Shown here in pieces: positions 14,403 to 26,654 of a DNA stretch of 64,000 nt (positions within the stretch are counted from its first letter, which is position 1; each line of letters begins with the position of its first letter). Source of the stretch: Cloeon dipterum. Taxonomy: Eukaryota > Arthropoda > Insecta > Ephemeroptera > Baetidae. Both the position numbers and the translations under genes were made by a program. The stretch is from positions 15,924,501-15,988,500 of the forward strand of contig NC_088787.1 in assembly GCF_949628265.1 (NCBI RefSeq). Direction: 5' to 3'. Under the pieces are notes generated by a model. That model saw only the letters and a program-made list of their open reading frames with translations, ran no database searches and was not told the origin of the DNA.

Positions 14403-17400
14403 TATGTGAACTGTGCACAAACATCACACGCTGGCCGAGGAAGAATGGAAAATATTGAGGCTCTCGCCAGATGGGATCAAGTTTATGGGAAGTTCCCAGA
14501 ATTCTAATTCAACCTGCTGACGTTTAATTCGATATTTTATGCTGTGAAATTTCCTGCAATAATTACGCTTGCCCCTTTTACAGGCGCCGAGTATGAGTGA
14601 CGAAAATTGCTCGGTGAATTCCTTCTGTATGATTTAAATAAATCAGGACTGTAGAAGAGTATGACAATCACAAACTTTAATTCTCAATCGTTTTGAACAA
14701 TCAGATATAATGGATAACCGGTGTAAAAGGTGTTTTGTAATGTTTTTATTCACTTTTAAGCCAAGAGAAGTTGCCGATAAAGCCATGAGCCTGAATTCCT
14801 ACGAACATTCTGGACTCTAAAACATCATATCCTTAGACAGAATAAGGAATTCTTCAAAACCATCAAACTGAGGAAAATTTTCTCTGCAATCCCCGACAGA
14901 TATTGATAAAGAAAGAGACACCCGAGGTTACCGCGCGGACAGAATGCGGAGGAAATCGGCTTCAGGAATTTTCCCACAAATGATGGAACTATAAGCAGGA
15001 ATCCACATTCTTCTCTAAAGCCCCACAGCAGGTTTCGTCGAGGGGGAGGATTACAACCCTTGTGCTGAAAAGGTAATGACAGCGAGGTCGTGAGAACCAA
15101 GAGCATCTTTTTCAACGCTGGCTGCAACTCAACTTCAAAGAGGCTGCGCCGAAGAAGGAAGAAGAAGGCAAACGAACCTTGCCGCGCCGGTGTCTGCATT
15201 CGCACGTAATTTCAATAGCATAGAAATGTTGCTCTTATTCTCAACGAAGGTATTGATTTTCGCAACGAGCTCGCCGCTGACTGAGCAGAAATCGTTGGAT
15301 TTCGTCATTTCAAAGGCTTTGTTGCTTGTGATGCTCGGTAGGCTCGTTTCTTTCTGTTTAATTAGTAGCGTGGCCAAATAATTGAAAGCTTGCAATAATA
15401 AATAGAGAATTAGCATGGATTTATAATTTCCTGGTGAGTTGAGCTAACCGTACTTGTTGTTGGCAAATAGAGGAGAGAAATGCGAAACAGACACTTAACC
15501 TTATTTTGTTTAATCGACAGCATTGTCTACGTCTACACTATTGCCATGACACATGGACTTGCGTATTTTCCATTCCGTGTGTTTTGTAAAGAGTGCAAAA
15601 AATGCACATAGATACCAGCTGATAATAATTAATAATATGATCGATTGACTTATTAAATCAATGTCGGTGAAGGTCACTAATTTTCAAGGTAGTTTTTTAA
15701 CACTCCTTGATTTTTAACAAGAATAAACAAGTGTATATCTTAAAGATTCCCTTTTTATCTGATCATGTCTGAAGCTGCAAGGTCCGAAACCAAATCGTTT
15801 GCAAACCTCTGCTTCCGATTTTACAAGCAGATTATAATAATATGATTCATATTATTTTTACTCGTGTTTTAAGCCAGAACTCGATTATAAATTTTGCAAT
15901 CTGTGTCCGTGTGGACGCCACCATTGAACACAATTCTTTATTAAATTTAGCGAAACGGTAATGTCTAAAAGGGGAACGGAGACGAGGAGGACTTTCAAGA
16001 GGCCCAACTGAAACGTATTCAGCTGTCAAGCTGTATCTAGAAACTGTTGAGCGTTAAATTTAAAAATAGAAGCAGCCAGCACAAAAATTAGCGACTGCAG
16101 GAAATGTCCAAGCAGCTTTGTTTTGACTCGGCGAGTGATTGATGCAAGCAATGAAAAAGCGTCGCAAAAGTGTTGCTGGCGCGCTTTTCATTTGGGCGTG
16201 TGCTGAAAATGCGGCATCAGTCGTAACGAAATTTTCACGTGAAAATCCGGAAAGCTTGTGCTTGGAACGTGTTTTGTGCGCGAGAGATGAAGAAATTTCA
16301 TGCACCCTCGTGTCACCTCTAATTTTGTTTGTCCTTTGTAAGCTGAACAAAAAGCGAGGCAAATGTGTGACACACTTTGAAAAATAGAAGCGCTCTGCTC
16401 TGTTTGCAATTATCTAGTTGTGAATTATTTTAATGAAGCGTGTTTAAGAATTATTGCCTAGCCCGCGTTGGGACAGCGTGCCAAATGGGAAGAGGCGATT
16501 CACCCAGCATGAAACGTGTACTTTCGGAACAGGTCGAAGTTCGCATTAATATTTCAAGCTGTTTGTTGAATAGTGTGCAAAAAACTTCAAACAGTAGCAT
16601 GTTGCTGGCGAAAAGTTTTAAACCACTGCTGAGGCGGAGGGGCCAAAGAATACTACGCCTTCTCAGAAACCACAGACTTGGCCTCCCGCTTGTTGGTTTT
16701 TGCGAACATTATGTCTCCAGATATTGGACACGCGCCAAAATTCACTTGCGAAAAAAGAATGGCTTTGACTCTTGACATGGAAGTGAATTAATACCCCGCG
16801 AGCCGAACGCGCGGTGCTTCTGTTTTGGCAGACTCGGCGAACAGACGGCGCTCTTTAATCCGTTTAATAATTCACACTTGCTTAATACCATAAGCCGATT
16901 TGAACTTCCTAGTGGAAATCTGCAGCATTCGTAACTTTTGTAATTTACAGCATCAGCAGGGTGTTGGAAAGGTTTTTCGATTAGACGAATGCTAGCTATT
17001 TCCTCAAGCACAAATACACATCCGTATATAACTAACAGCTGGATGGACACATTTCATTAAATTCTTTGTTGATTTATAAAAAAAAAATGAGTTACGCAAT
17101 CAGTCTTCTAATTTACTTCAAGAGAGTGGGTGTGAGGAATGAAGCACGCTAGTTATCACTGTCAACCATTGCATGCTTTAAACAAAACTGTATTGCATTT
17201 GGGAAACACGTATTTGTGTGTTCTAAACTATACGCATCTACTTCTCCATATTTCCGGTTTCAAGTGGTTCATTTTTTCAATAAGGAAACGCTTAAATATG
17301 GTAACGATGACACATCTTCATAGCTTTAATTTTACTAAAATAGGCATACAATTTACAGTTCCATCAAGATTAACTGGAATCTTCTTGGTTTCACTTAAAT

Positions 17401-19600
17401 TCGTTCTAACAAAATATTAGCTTTCGCAAATTTCGTAAGTCAGCGAAAGATTAATAAACAAGATAAATCTGTTATTTATCGATATATCAAATTAAAAATA
17501 TAATGTTAGTTTATTAAGCTCCTATTTATATATTTGAATATTTTATAGCTTGTTTGAATCGCATAAATTTTATATATTTTGATTCAAAGTAACACATTAT
17601 GAAGGTGTATGTATACACTTTGAATCAATAATATTTCCATTGAAAGTACGTAAATGGATAAAATTGCACCCAGTTGGATTGAGATGTCTCTCTAATACCA
17701 TTAAATACGTAAAAGAAGTAATCACTTCCACGCTGCTGTCATTTGCGAGTAGCAGGGTGCAAAAAATCCATCAATTTGAATAAGGAAACGGCAGGAGGCG
17801 AATGCAAATTGATTGTTAATCAACTCAAACGCGCGCGCGGGTATTCAAAGCTGGGCAAAATCGCGAGCTCTTTTACCGCGTTTAATCAATCACTCGGCTA
17901 GAAATGCAGTGTCACGCTGCATCCAACATGTAAACAGATACGAAAGTCCGCTTTTGCATGGGGGCATCTCGGGCGCGCAGTCAGTGATACAGTTTATTTT
18001 ATGCGGGGGCCGCAGCCGCCACTTGTGTTGGCAGCACGCGGCTCTTCCTGAATGCGCTGTGGAGCGGGTGATTAAAATACAAAGGGCTGCTATTGCGAAT
18101 AGGAGAGCAGGCAGCGACAGACTGCAGGCACATGCTGAAAATAGCACCTCTTTCAACCAATTAGTTGCACTTTTTTGCCAGCGACACACGGCAATCGAGG
18201 GAACACGACACTCCTGGAATAATGACCAGGTCTCGCCTCCACTCGTATTATTAATGGTGATGACGTACCGGGCTGGTTCCAAGTCCGCCTATATATTCTT
18301 GTTTATCCCACTTCATGCGAGTTCTCCAGCAGTTCCAATAGGATGCGCTCTGAAAAAGAAAAAGAAATCACATATGCTCGGCAGTGATAATTACAACAAT
18401 TGCTAACAGCCACAATGAATTTTAGTAAGCGTTTTTATTCAAAGTGTTTAATTTTTATAGTTGCAATCTTCCATATAAATGAGGAATTCACTGTGGTAAT
18501 TTCTTTTCTTGAATTACAGCTGCGGGTCAAATATTCAAAAAAGTTATTTCTAAATTAATTAAGAGATAACGATGTAATTAACTTTGACCATGATAACCAA
18601 TTAAAAAAACTGCTCTTGATAAGATGATTGAGTTCCAAGAAAATTGTTAAAGTGATATAACAACAGACTTAATTAAAATACAGTTAAAAACTTCTGTTAT
18701 TTCTTCGGTGGCATCAATGTAAAAATTGCAACTGACACTTCAAACATGGAAACGAGGAAAAAATTTTCAAATTCTGCGGTGCTCTTATTTTTTTAGGGTA
18801 AGGTAATCCAGTTGGCCATAATCGGCCAACTAATAAATTTCCATGCTACACACCACTGCTCTCATGCATTTTAATTATCATTATACCTCTCCTCGCGAAT
18901 AAATATCTCAATCTCAGATCAAAAATGCGTCCCACACGCTCAGAGCTGAATTACCACCAGCGCAAAAGTCATAAAACACCTTCAAATAAAGAGAGCAACT
19001 AGTCTCTGTGAGATTCTTAACGCGACTGCAAAGCGTTAAATACAGTTAAAATGGTGCTCTAAGCACTTCATATATCATGTCATTCGAACAAACGGTAACG
19101 AGAGTGAAAATTAATGTGTGATATATCAAATAATAAGACTTAAATGCTGCAACTTATTATTGTTGTTATGGTCGCGACCACAACAACATATATGCGCCTA
19201 GATTTTATAGACCGATTTGGATTTTCATGATATAATCATTATTATTGTTTCTTCTTCTTCGCTTCTTGTCAAAGTACAAAGGGAACATTTTAAAATTATA
19301 TAAAATTTTATTATGTAAGCAAACAAGCCAGCTGGAGACTATATAACACTAAAAATAAAAAAATCTGTCATATGCGATGTGCTAAATTTGTTATTCGAAT
19401 CATAGTTGCATGCATATATGGAGTCGATCGTTTGTAAAAAAGTGAAAGAATAATATGCTTTACTTTGTATGAGTAAAATAATAATTGTCTTAAGGCATTT
19501 TAACGTTGTAAAATAATCAAATTTCCTCCTAATCTATATTTTCATTAATAAAGACGATATTTTTTTAGTTATTGCTGATAGCGTAATCTCAAAAGCTATT
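14403..19600. other. Gene-free stretch with small hairpins
   Basis: No supported exon. Two short inverted repeats are visible: GATTCAAAGT (17581-17590) with ACTTTGAATC (17617-17626), and AGTTGGCC (18810-18817) with GGCCAACT (18824-18831). The long open frames at 14.8-15.2 and 17.8-18.4 kb lack splice, domain or codon evidence. Confidence 0.45.
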
Positions 19601-19622
19601 GTGTCGTACTAGCTTTTTCAAG

Positions 19623-19816
19623 AAATGTGTGGGGGTGCGATTGACTACAACAACCGAGAGCGCATCATCGAAAGGAGGCAGCTGCGAGGCAACGATATAG
19701 CGACTGGCACCAGCGTCTGCAGCCGCCACCAGTACGCAGCATTTTCCTTCAGGATGAACGACCTGCCCCCTGAACTCAAGGACTGTACCGTGGCCGAATT
19801 CCCCTTTCTGCGTTAG
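19623..19816 (+). CDS. Isolated terminal coding exon, product unknown
   Basis: A pyrimidine-rich acceptor (agctttttcaag) precedes an open frame that reads from ATG at 19625 to TAG at 19814-19816, 63 residues if counted from that Met. Codon use is strongly G/C at third positions, unlike the surrounding AT-rich DNA, and the segment is hydrophilic (for example RERIIERRQLRGND, then a C-terminal DLPPELKDCTVAEFPFLR). An AATAAA signal follows at 19943. I read it as the last exon of a plus-strand gene whose other exons lie upstream beyond a long intron, perhaps outside the window. I do not recognise a family. It could alternatively be a short single-exon gene starting at 19625. Confidence 0.5.
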
Positions 19817-19959
19817 TTTTCAGATTTCAGATTTAAATCGATTGAGATTCCGGCTCAGTGCGAGGTGAGGAATTGCCATGCTATCTCTGTTTGCCATTTC
19901 TTGCAATTATTTTATTTTAGTTTAATGTATTGACCATGCAGGAATAAACAAGTATATGT

Positions 19960-22900
19960 AATCACATTTTAATTTGTTTAATAGAGGAGTGGTGGCTAAT
20001 TGACTTGTCTAGTAAACATATGTGGTCAAGCGTTTACCTCTCCTTGAAGTCGGCGTTCAGTGACGATCGAAGGCGGCGGTCATGGACTTGTGTGTGTGAT
20101 CTCAGCGGAATGTTAAATGTATGAAGTCTCTGTGCCAAGGCTGTGAGCTGCGTAAATTGTACGTTGTATGGCGTTAAATGGGAAAATATTAAACCGATTA
20201 CTTTTTTAATATCCTGATTTCCAACTAAAACCTGATTTGAAGTAATTGCCTTAATTGCAAACAAGGTTATAAGGGATTTTCATTGTAATGTTGATTCTGA
20301 AACAAAGGACATTTTAAAGAGGGGAGATTAAAACTTAATCATTATTTTTTTCTCGGTCTTCTCGTCGTGTTCCTTTATTTCAGAAGCATTAAAGCCTGAA
20401 AGGTTACAGAAATTCCGCTTCGCGCGGATAATGCAGGGTCGCATTGCTTCTCAGCAGCTTAATTAATGAGCCGAGAAGCAACGCCGAGTGAGTCAACAGA
20501 CGGTGAAATGCAGATTTCCCCGAAGTCTTCTCGCAACAAACAGATTTTTCAATATAAAATCGTGCTCTGACTGTCTGTAGTGGACATATAGAGACTTTTC
20601 CAAGCTTAGGTTATTTAATGCTGACGTAAAACAAGCGAAAATTGCTTGAATGGAGGCATACCTGCGTGAATTCAATGTCATTTGTAAGCTCCAGACACAC
20701 TTTTTGCACCGTTCAAAATAGAACGCAATTGTTTATGCAATGCACACGTGTGAACGTTTGAGCGCACACAAATACGCGCGTGCTATTGAGTGCGTTTTAT
20801 CGAGCATTCATACAAACAAATAAAAATAAATGAGTAGAGAATAGAAGAAGTGTAACAAGCCGAACAATGAGACAGATAAATATGCAACCGTATAAATCTT
20901 TTGAACGCATTAATCTCGACGGGCTACACACAAACAAGGCCACGAGAGATTCAACCCTCTCTCGATACATAATTTATGTACTAATTGCTCGTTCTTGCTA
21001 CTACATTGAGCGAGAGAGTGAATGAATGAATGAATATAAAAAGAAGCCAAGCAGCTCAGGTGTGGGCTACCAAGAAAATATTTTCTGCTCTGCTGCCATT
21101 CCGATCTAATATCTAATCTAATAAACAGGTTTTTGGCTTCCATTCAAAATTTCCCCTTAAGTCAGAGCTAATGCGTGTATTGAAAGTTTTTAATGTGAAC
21201 TCTATCGCATCAGAAACACACAATCATGCCCCACATTTGTTTTTCACTCTGATTATTTATCGCTTGCAAGACGCCTACCAGATATTATCGTTTTTCAACG
21301 GAGGTTTCCATCCAATTGCAGCGAGCCAACATAGTTCTTAATAAGGTGTTTGACAACAAAAGACAGTAATTGGGGTTGCGAAACCTAGACGCACATTGAT
21401 TTTTCTATTTATAACTAAACCTACCTACAAGAAAAATGCATTCTATGAACAAAGCAAAAACTTCAACGTAAAATAGAGTCATTTTAATAATCTAAGAAGT
21501 CTTTTTGTTTTTAATGATTTTCAGAAGTAATACACCAGACGTGAGACGGTTCATTACCCTTCATACGCCAACCCACTGACATTAATAATTGTACTATTGC
21601 TTATGTAGCGAAATAGTGAGTGCGAAGGAGAGCACTGGTCGGCCGAAGGTGCGCGGAGAGAGAGAGAGAGAGAGAGAGAGGGGAGGGGCAAAGGCAAAGC
21701 CATTGTAATATTTTAAGATGCTGAATTGATGAGTTAATATTCCAACTTTCGCGCGGGAAGTTATGGAACTTCACCATAACCAATTAGAATGAAAAAGATG
21801 TTAAAATTGAAAAATTCCCAAGATGGAAGGGAACATACCATCAGGAAGCGAAGTATACAATAAAATTGATCTCCTTGCACAATTTGTAGTTTTCGCTTCT
21901 TGACCTTACAAGCTACAAACTAATGGACAATGTCCACATTCAACTTGGGAATTTTGCCACGTCTTCTTCATATTTTTATTTTAAGAACAACATGAAGATT
22001 TAAATAATTGAATAAACATTTTTGCGTTCATGAATCTCGTCATTTTCTTACATAAGCGGAAAATTTAAGTAAAATAAGTTTATTTTTAGCATTTTCAACT
22101 TTATCTTGTAAACCTGTTATTACGACAATACAGACTAAGTTATTTATAATGCTTTAATTAGTGCTCTCAGGAGAACATAATTGAATTGACTCATTATGAC
22201 ACTTTATCGTTTAGATAAAAATTTGATTTTGTATCAAATTCATAGCAGCCAGTTATATAACAGAAATTGGAATTTGAAATTTTTTGCATGGCAAACGTAA
22301 CTCTCGAAATTTCCGGTAACTTGAAGTGGACATTGTGGTGCTTTTGAGAAGTTCGGAAACGCTTAATTTTATGCGTAGCTGCGTGTAGTGCAATACCAAA
22401 ATGAGAAGCAAGGTCTTTCGTGCAAAGTCAATCAAGTCTTGGCCTCTAATGTGCTGTGCTGACAGGCGGGCCGCCCACGCAAAACAATTTATATCGTAAT
22501 GTTAGCCGCTTTATGAGCACTTGGCAAAAGCCAATGCCTCAATTTGCTGCCGAGGCGCCAAAATAGATTACTTGACTGCATCAAGATGTATCGCTTACTC
22601 TGCTAATCCAACTGTGGCTTTAGTTCGATGGAATGAATAATACTATTACAAATGATGAAAATGGAGATTTTTAACATCTCACGAATATATCCATGTGGAA
22701 AAACTCAAATATTTTCGCCAACAAATCAATTTTTATCTAATATTTTCAGTATTTTCATGATATATGCTACCAAAAATTATAATTCAGCCCTATTTAATAT
22801 TTCCATAGATAACACCATCTAAATCTAAAAATTAAGGTAGCGTGTATTATACTTTTCAGAATATGGCAACAACAAAATTAAGATAGCTTAATTTATTTGT

Positions 22901-23290
22901 AACTATTTTTCTCCCTTTGTTATGTCTTAATAATAAATAAAAGATCATCATCATTAATAAATATTTATAAATTACGCTGCAGAGTAAATTAATGCTCAAT
23001 GAGTCGAGTTTGAAGCAATAAAGCAAAATAAATATGTCTTCCTTCTTCTTCTATGTCGAGAAGCAGCTAGTCTCATTGGACAACCAGCTAATGCTAATAA
23101 ATATTGTACAATTCTAATTGACATTCACGCCCATGACATCCATAAATTTAAATTATTATTGTTTTGCTATTAAAAGAGTACAACTCTTTGAATAGTTGCT
23201 ACATCATTTCAACGATTGGATCATCTCTGCAATAAGTCCAATTTCCAAGAGAAACAAAATTAAATTAATCTTATGCATAAAACAAACCGT
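19960..23290. other. Gene-free stretch with microsatellites
   Basis: No exon supported. It contains a GAAT tetranucleotide run (about 21020-21035) and a (GA)n microsatellite (21656-21680). The rest is AT-rich sequence without recognisable genes. Confidence 0.45.
21656..21680. repeat. (GA)n microsatellite
   Basis: An uninterrupted GA dinucleotide run of about 12 units, followed by a short G-rich tract. Confidence 0.85.
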
Positions 23291-23297
23291 TTAATAT

Positions 23298-23489
23298 TCA
23301 AACAAAAACTTTGAAATTTTGGGGCAAAAGGATAAAATAGAGGACTATGAAAATAGCATCTGTGAAAAGTATGCAGATTACCACAATATTGCACATATAA
23401 TCAAAGTCAAGTTTCTGTTGTTGGTTGAGCCGAGGGTCGTAGTAATTTTGCCCCATTAGCAGTGGCGCGAGTGCAGCATCCACTTGCAT
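23298..23489 (-). CDS. Candidate small ORF with a membrane segment
   Basis: An ATG-initiated 63-residue frame on the minus strand. Residues 1-32 are polar (MQVDAALAPLLMGQNYYDPR and a Q-rich stretch). Residues 33-55 form one hydrophobic, probably membrane-spanning segment (CNIVVICILFTDAIFIVLYFI), followed by a short tail. Composition of the first half looks coding, while the hydrophobic half is also what AT-rich noncoding DNA encodes. No poly(A) signal or splice site settles it. A donor-like site could also end the exon early. Unrecognised; low confidence. Confidence 0.3.
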   Translation of the reverse strand: MQVDAALAPLLMGQNYYDPRLNQQQKLDFDYMCNIVVICILFTDAIFIVLYFILLPQNFKVFV

Positions 23490-24699
23490 TTCAACACCAC
23501 TTGAGTTTTACTTGGCTGCTGTGAGGCTGGCTAAAAGGCTTCTTCTTAACGAGTGTTGTGTGCGCAATCTCGCTCTTTGCTCAGTTTACTTTTTAGCGCC
23601 GTGCCTCAATTTTTGCAAGAGGAACACTTGAAGCAAGCACATTTTCTTTTATCTCAAAACAATAATCAAGGTCAGTGTCAATGGTTTTTGAGTGCTGTTT
23701 AAACCTTTCTTCAAACACTCTTGACAGTGATGCGGCAAACGAAGGCATTAATAGTGCACCCGCGTCACATCCTTATATTTATTTTTGTACTCTGCACCCG
23801 TCTGCACCATACTAATTTGTTTAAATTTCCATTTTATCAGTGCTAAAGTATGAAATCTGTGAATTTGACCAATTTTATTTCTTTTTAATTACACAGTATT
23901 TCAACTATATTTTTGGATAAAGATCGCGAAACAAAAATTATCATGCAGTGCATTGAACAAATAGATTAGAATAAGATATACATAGTAAAGTGAGCTTAAC
24001 TTAAAAAAATGAACTCAGTAATTCCAACTGCTCTTTTTATAATAAAATAAAAACTGTATATTTTCTGCAAGTTTATTTAAAATAAAAATAAATAATGGAA
24101 TATTATGATATTCATTAAGGTGTAAATATATTGTTTCAATATATATCAGTACGATATCTTAAAAGCCTAGTAAAAATCGAAATAACCTAGATATTTTGTA
24201 GCTTTAATTTAATTTCATCACGCAAACCTTTCAAACTCATTTGGCTAAAAAGCCGTGGATTCTGCTCTCACCTTGCGATATATATGCGGATAAGCCTAAC
24301 CGCTGCTGCTTCAGGAAATTTAAATATTCGTGTGCATAGTCATCATTCAACTAAAAATTCAATAGTATTTAAAAAGACAACAGTTTATCACAAAATAATA
24401 TGGAACCTTTCATTTCACCTGCCTAAAATGAACATATATCCATAATTATTATAGCAGAAGTTTAGTATCATTATAGCGTAGGGGTCCTGATCCCTTTCAT
24501 CCGGATTTATATAAAATTCATTGAAGATTGAAACACGTCGTATGCGCCATCTTTTCGTAGAAAAGGAAATTAAAACTTGTTGGAACCCGTCAGATGGCAC
24601 TCTACATCAAAACAGAGAGAACTCTCAGAAAAATAAATCTGAGTGAGAAAACATTCCACCAAATAACAGCTGAATTTTCAGCAAACAAGGGCCTGATGG

Positions 24700-25163
24700 C
24701 CTCTCTTATCTTATCATCAGTCAGATGCCATGTCCTAAAGTAACACACTTCAAGTCACCACCGTAACTCATTAACGCCAGCCAAAGTGATTTATTTTGGA
24801 TTAAAATGGTAAGCAAACCTAAACGTGAAATTTTGTTCCCTCCTTATAATAATTTATTATTTACTATCCCTTTTTAGATGCAAAGGTGATTACTAGAAGA
24901 CAGTTCTGAGCGGCAAATGACGAATACTCGACAAAGGGTTCACGAGTCCACCGGGATATTCTGAAGCAACCACTACCTTCAGGAATGCCGCCAGTGATCC
25001 TGCAGAACTGGAGCACGTCCAGCACCCCAACTTTCGTCAAGTGTGCCTGACAAGAGTCGGGGACAAAGGCACCGCTTTTTAGTTCTGCAGTTACTTTTGC
25101 ACCATCCTAATTCAAGATAAATCTTAAATCCAGATACAAATCTGTTTTTTGTTTTTAATAAAA
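24700..25163 (+). ncRNA. Possible spliced, poly(A)-signalled noncoding transcript
   Basis: A consensus donor (AAAATG|gtaagc at 24807/24808) is followed about 70 bp later by a strong acceptor (ccctttttag, ending at 24877) and a GC-richer exon (about 24878-25082). An AATAAA follows at about 25158. No frame runs through both exons from an ATG; the second exon has one internal frame that reads openly (GFTSPPGYSEATTTFRN, vaguely like a CUB-domain start) but lacks a start codon. It may be a noncoding RNA or a decayed coding gene. Confidence 0.25.
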
Positions 25164-26197
25164 AAATGTCATGGCAGTCATTTTCCAAAAAAAATGTAAT
25201 AATTTTGGCTCAGTTTCAATTAACATTATTATTGGTTTATAAACTGGTTATATAACGTAATACACCAGAAAAACAGGGAAATATAGTTCCAATGTAATAT
25301 TAACATCCACAAATGTCAATAAACACAACTGCAACTGAATCTTACAATTTTCCATTACTCTAATAGTGATGAAAATACCCACTTCACCTAAGAAATGTAC
25401 ACAATCAGCTTTGTTACTTCAACTTAAAGCGTCCATGATGCAATGGATCACCTTAATCTATTGAAAGGTATTCAAATAAGGATGGTTGGTATTATTTATT
25501 GATTGCTTTTACCAATTAATTTCCTAACATGAATAATATAAGGATACCTTCACCACATTGATAAATAAATAAATTCATAAAAGTACGAAGCTGGTTATAT
25601 GCTGTATTCGTGCCATTATTAATATTAATTACTTTTTGCAGTTATTAATCAAAATAAGTAGATTTAGGTAGTGATTTTGATCCACGTAATCCGTTACTAT
25701 TAATATATATCCATGATATATTTTTGCAATATAGAGATGTGAAGAAAGAAAAATAACGTGTTTCTTATTGCCATCAAGCTATATAATCAATTCTGAAATA
25801 CGAGTATCTGAAGTATAATTTGGTTATTTTTTCTGCCGCGCACTCTGCGTCAAGTTGGGAAAGTTAGAGGCGCAGCAAAGAACTAATAATGGGTGTTGCA
25901 GTGTAATTTCCGAAGCATCGCAATTTCGGCGGACGTGACAGCGATTCACTCTGCAGCAAAAAGCTTTGCCGCAAGACAGTGGCGTGTTTGGCTCAATATT
26001 ATTTTTTCAAAACAAATGAAAAAACGTCAAAGTGTTTGTGTGTAAAGCATCAGCGTGAGGTGGTCCAATAAGGAATATTGTTTTAAAAAATATTTGAAAA
26101 CGAAGCAATTATTTAAATTACAAGAGCATTAGGAGTTTTTAAGAAACTCATGAGAGTAATTAGCTTTTCCTCATCTTTTTTATAAGAAATATTTAAC

Positions 26198-26317
26198 TGT
26201 CGTGACACTACTCGACCTGAACTGCCCCAACGCGCGGTTCTTGGGTAGCGGCCGGCGGCCGCGCCTTGTATCTGCAGTCGCGTGTTGCGGCAGTCCAGGC
26301 CAAGTAGTGTCACGACA
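26198..26317. mobile_element. MITE, 120 bp, with perfect 15-bp terminal inverted repeats
   Basis: The ends TGTCGTGACACTACT (26198-26212) and AGTAGTGTCACGACA (26303-26317) are exact inverted repeats. They are flanked on both sides by TTAAC (26193-26197 and 26318-26322), a 5-bp target-site duplication (or TTAA plus a shared base). The interior is GC-rich, including a GGTAGCGGCCGGCGGCCGCG core, and encodes nothing. It is a non-autonomous DNA transposon. A diverged relative lies at 46917-47045 in the opposite orientation. Confidence 0.85.
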
Positions 26318-26462
26318 TTAACATGTAAATTAAATTATTAAGTATACCATGTTATTCATTTAGTGGATGCAAACTGATGCTTCAGCACCTCTAGCTGCTC
26401 TAAATGATTTCCAAAATAATTCTGACTTAACGAGAAAATTTATCAGTGCGATGTGTGCACGA

Positions 26463-26482
26463 CATATATATATATATATATT
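26463..26482. repeat. (TA)n microsatellite
   Basis: A short (TA)n run about 175 bp upstream of the C-type lectin start codon. Confidence 0.8.
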
Positions 26483-26654
26483 ATGTCTAATAAGTATGAG
26501 ATTTTTGGTTCTTTGCGCGCCCCTGCTGGAAACCGCATAATATTATATTTGAAGGTGAAGATGCATCAGTTCCTCAATATCATCATGTCCATCAGAGCGG
26601 GCTGTGCGCAGATTTGTGCTAGTCGTTATGTTTAGCAGTTCATTTCTTTCCAGG

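Noticed and set aside
14825-15205. 126-residue open frame on the minus strand
   Set aside because: Low-complexity, Leu/Phe-rich translation with no domain, signal peptide logic, splice context or poly(A) signal; consistent with chance in AT-rich DNA.
17813-18406. Longest open frame in the window (197 residues, plus strand)
   Set aside because: Starts with a non-ATG codon, composition looks random and ends in a poly-Lys from an A-rich tract; overlapping minus-strand frame is equally open.
24415-24600. Minus-strand frame with a hydrophilic, coding-looking middle (NPDERDQDPYAI)
   Set aside because: No ATG, weak acceptor (gatgtag) and no continuing exon; kept out as unsupported, although a decayed exon is possible.
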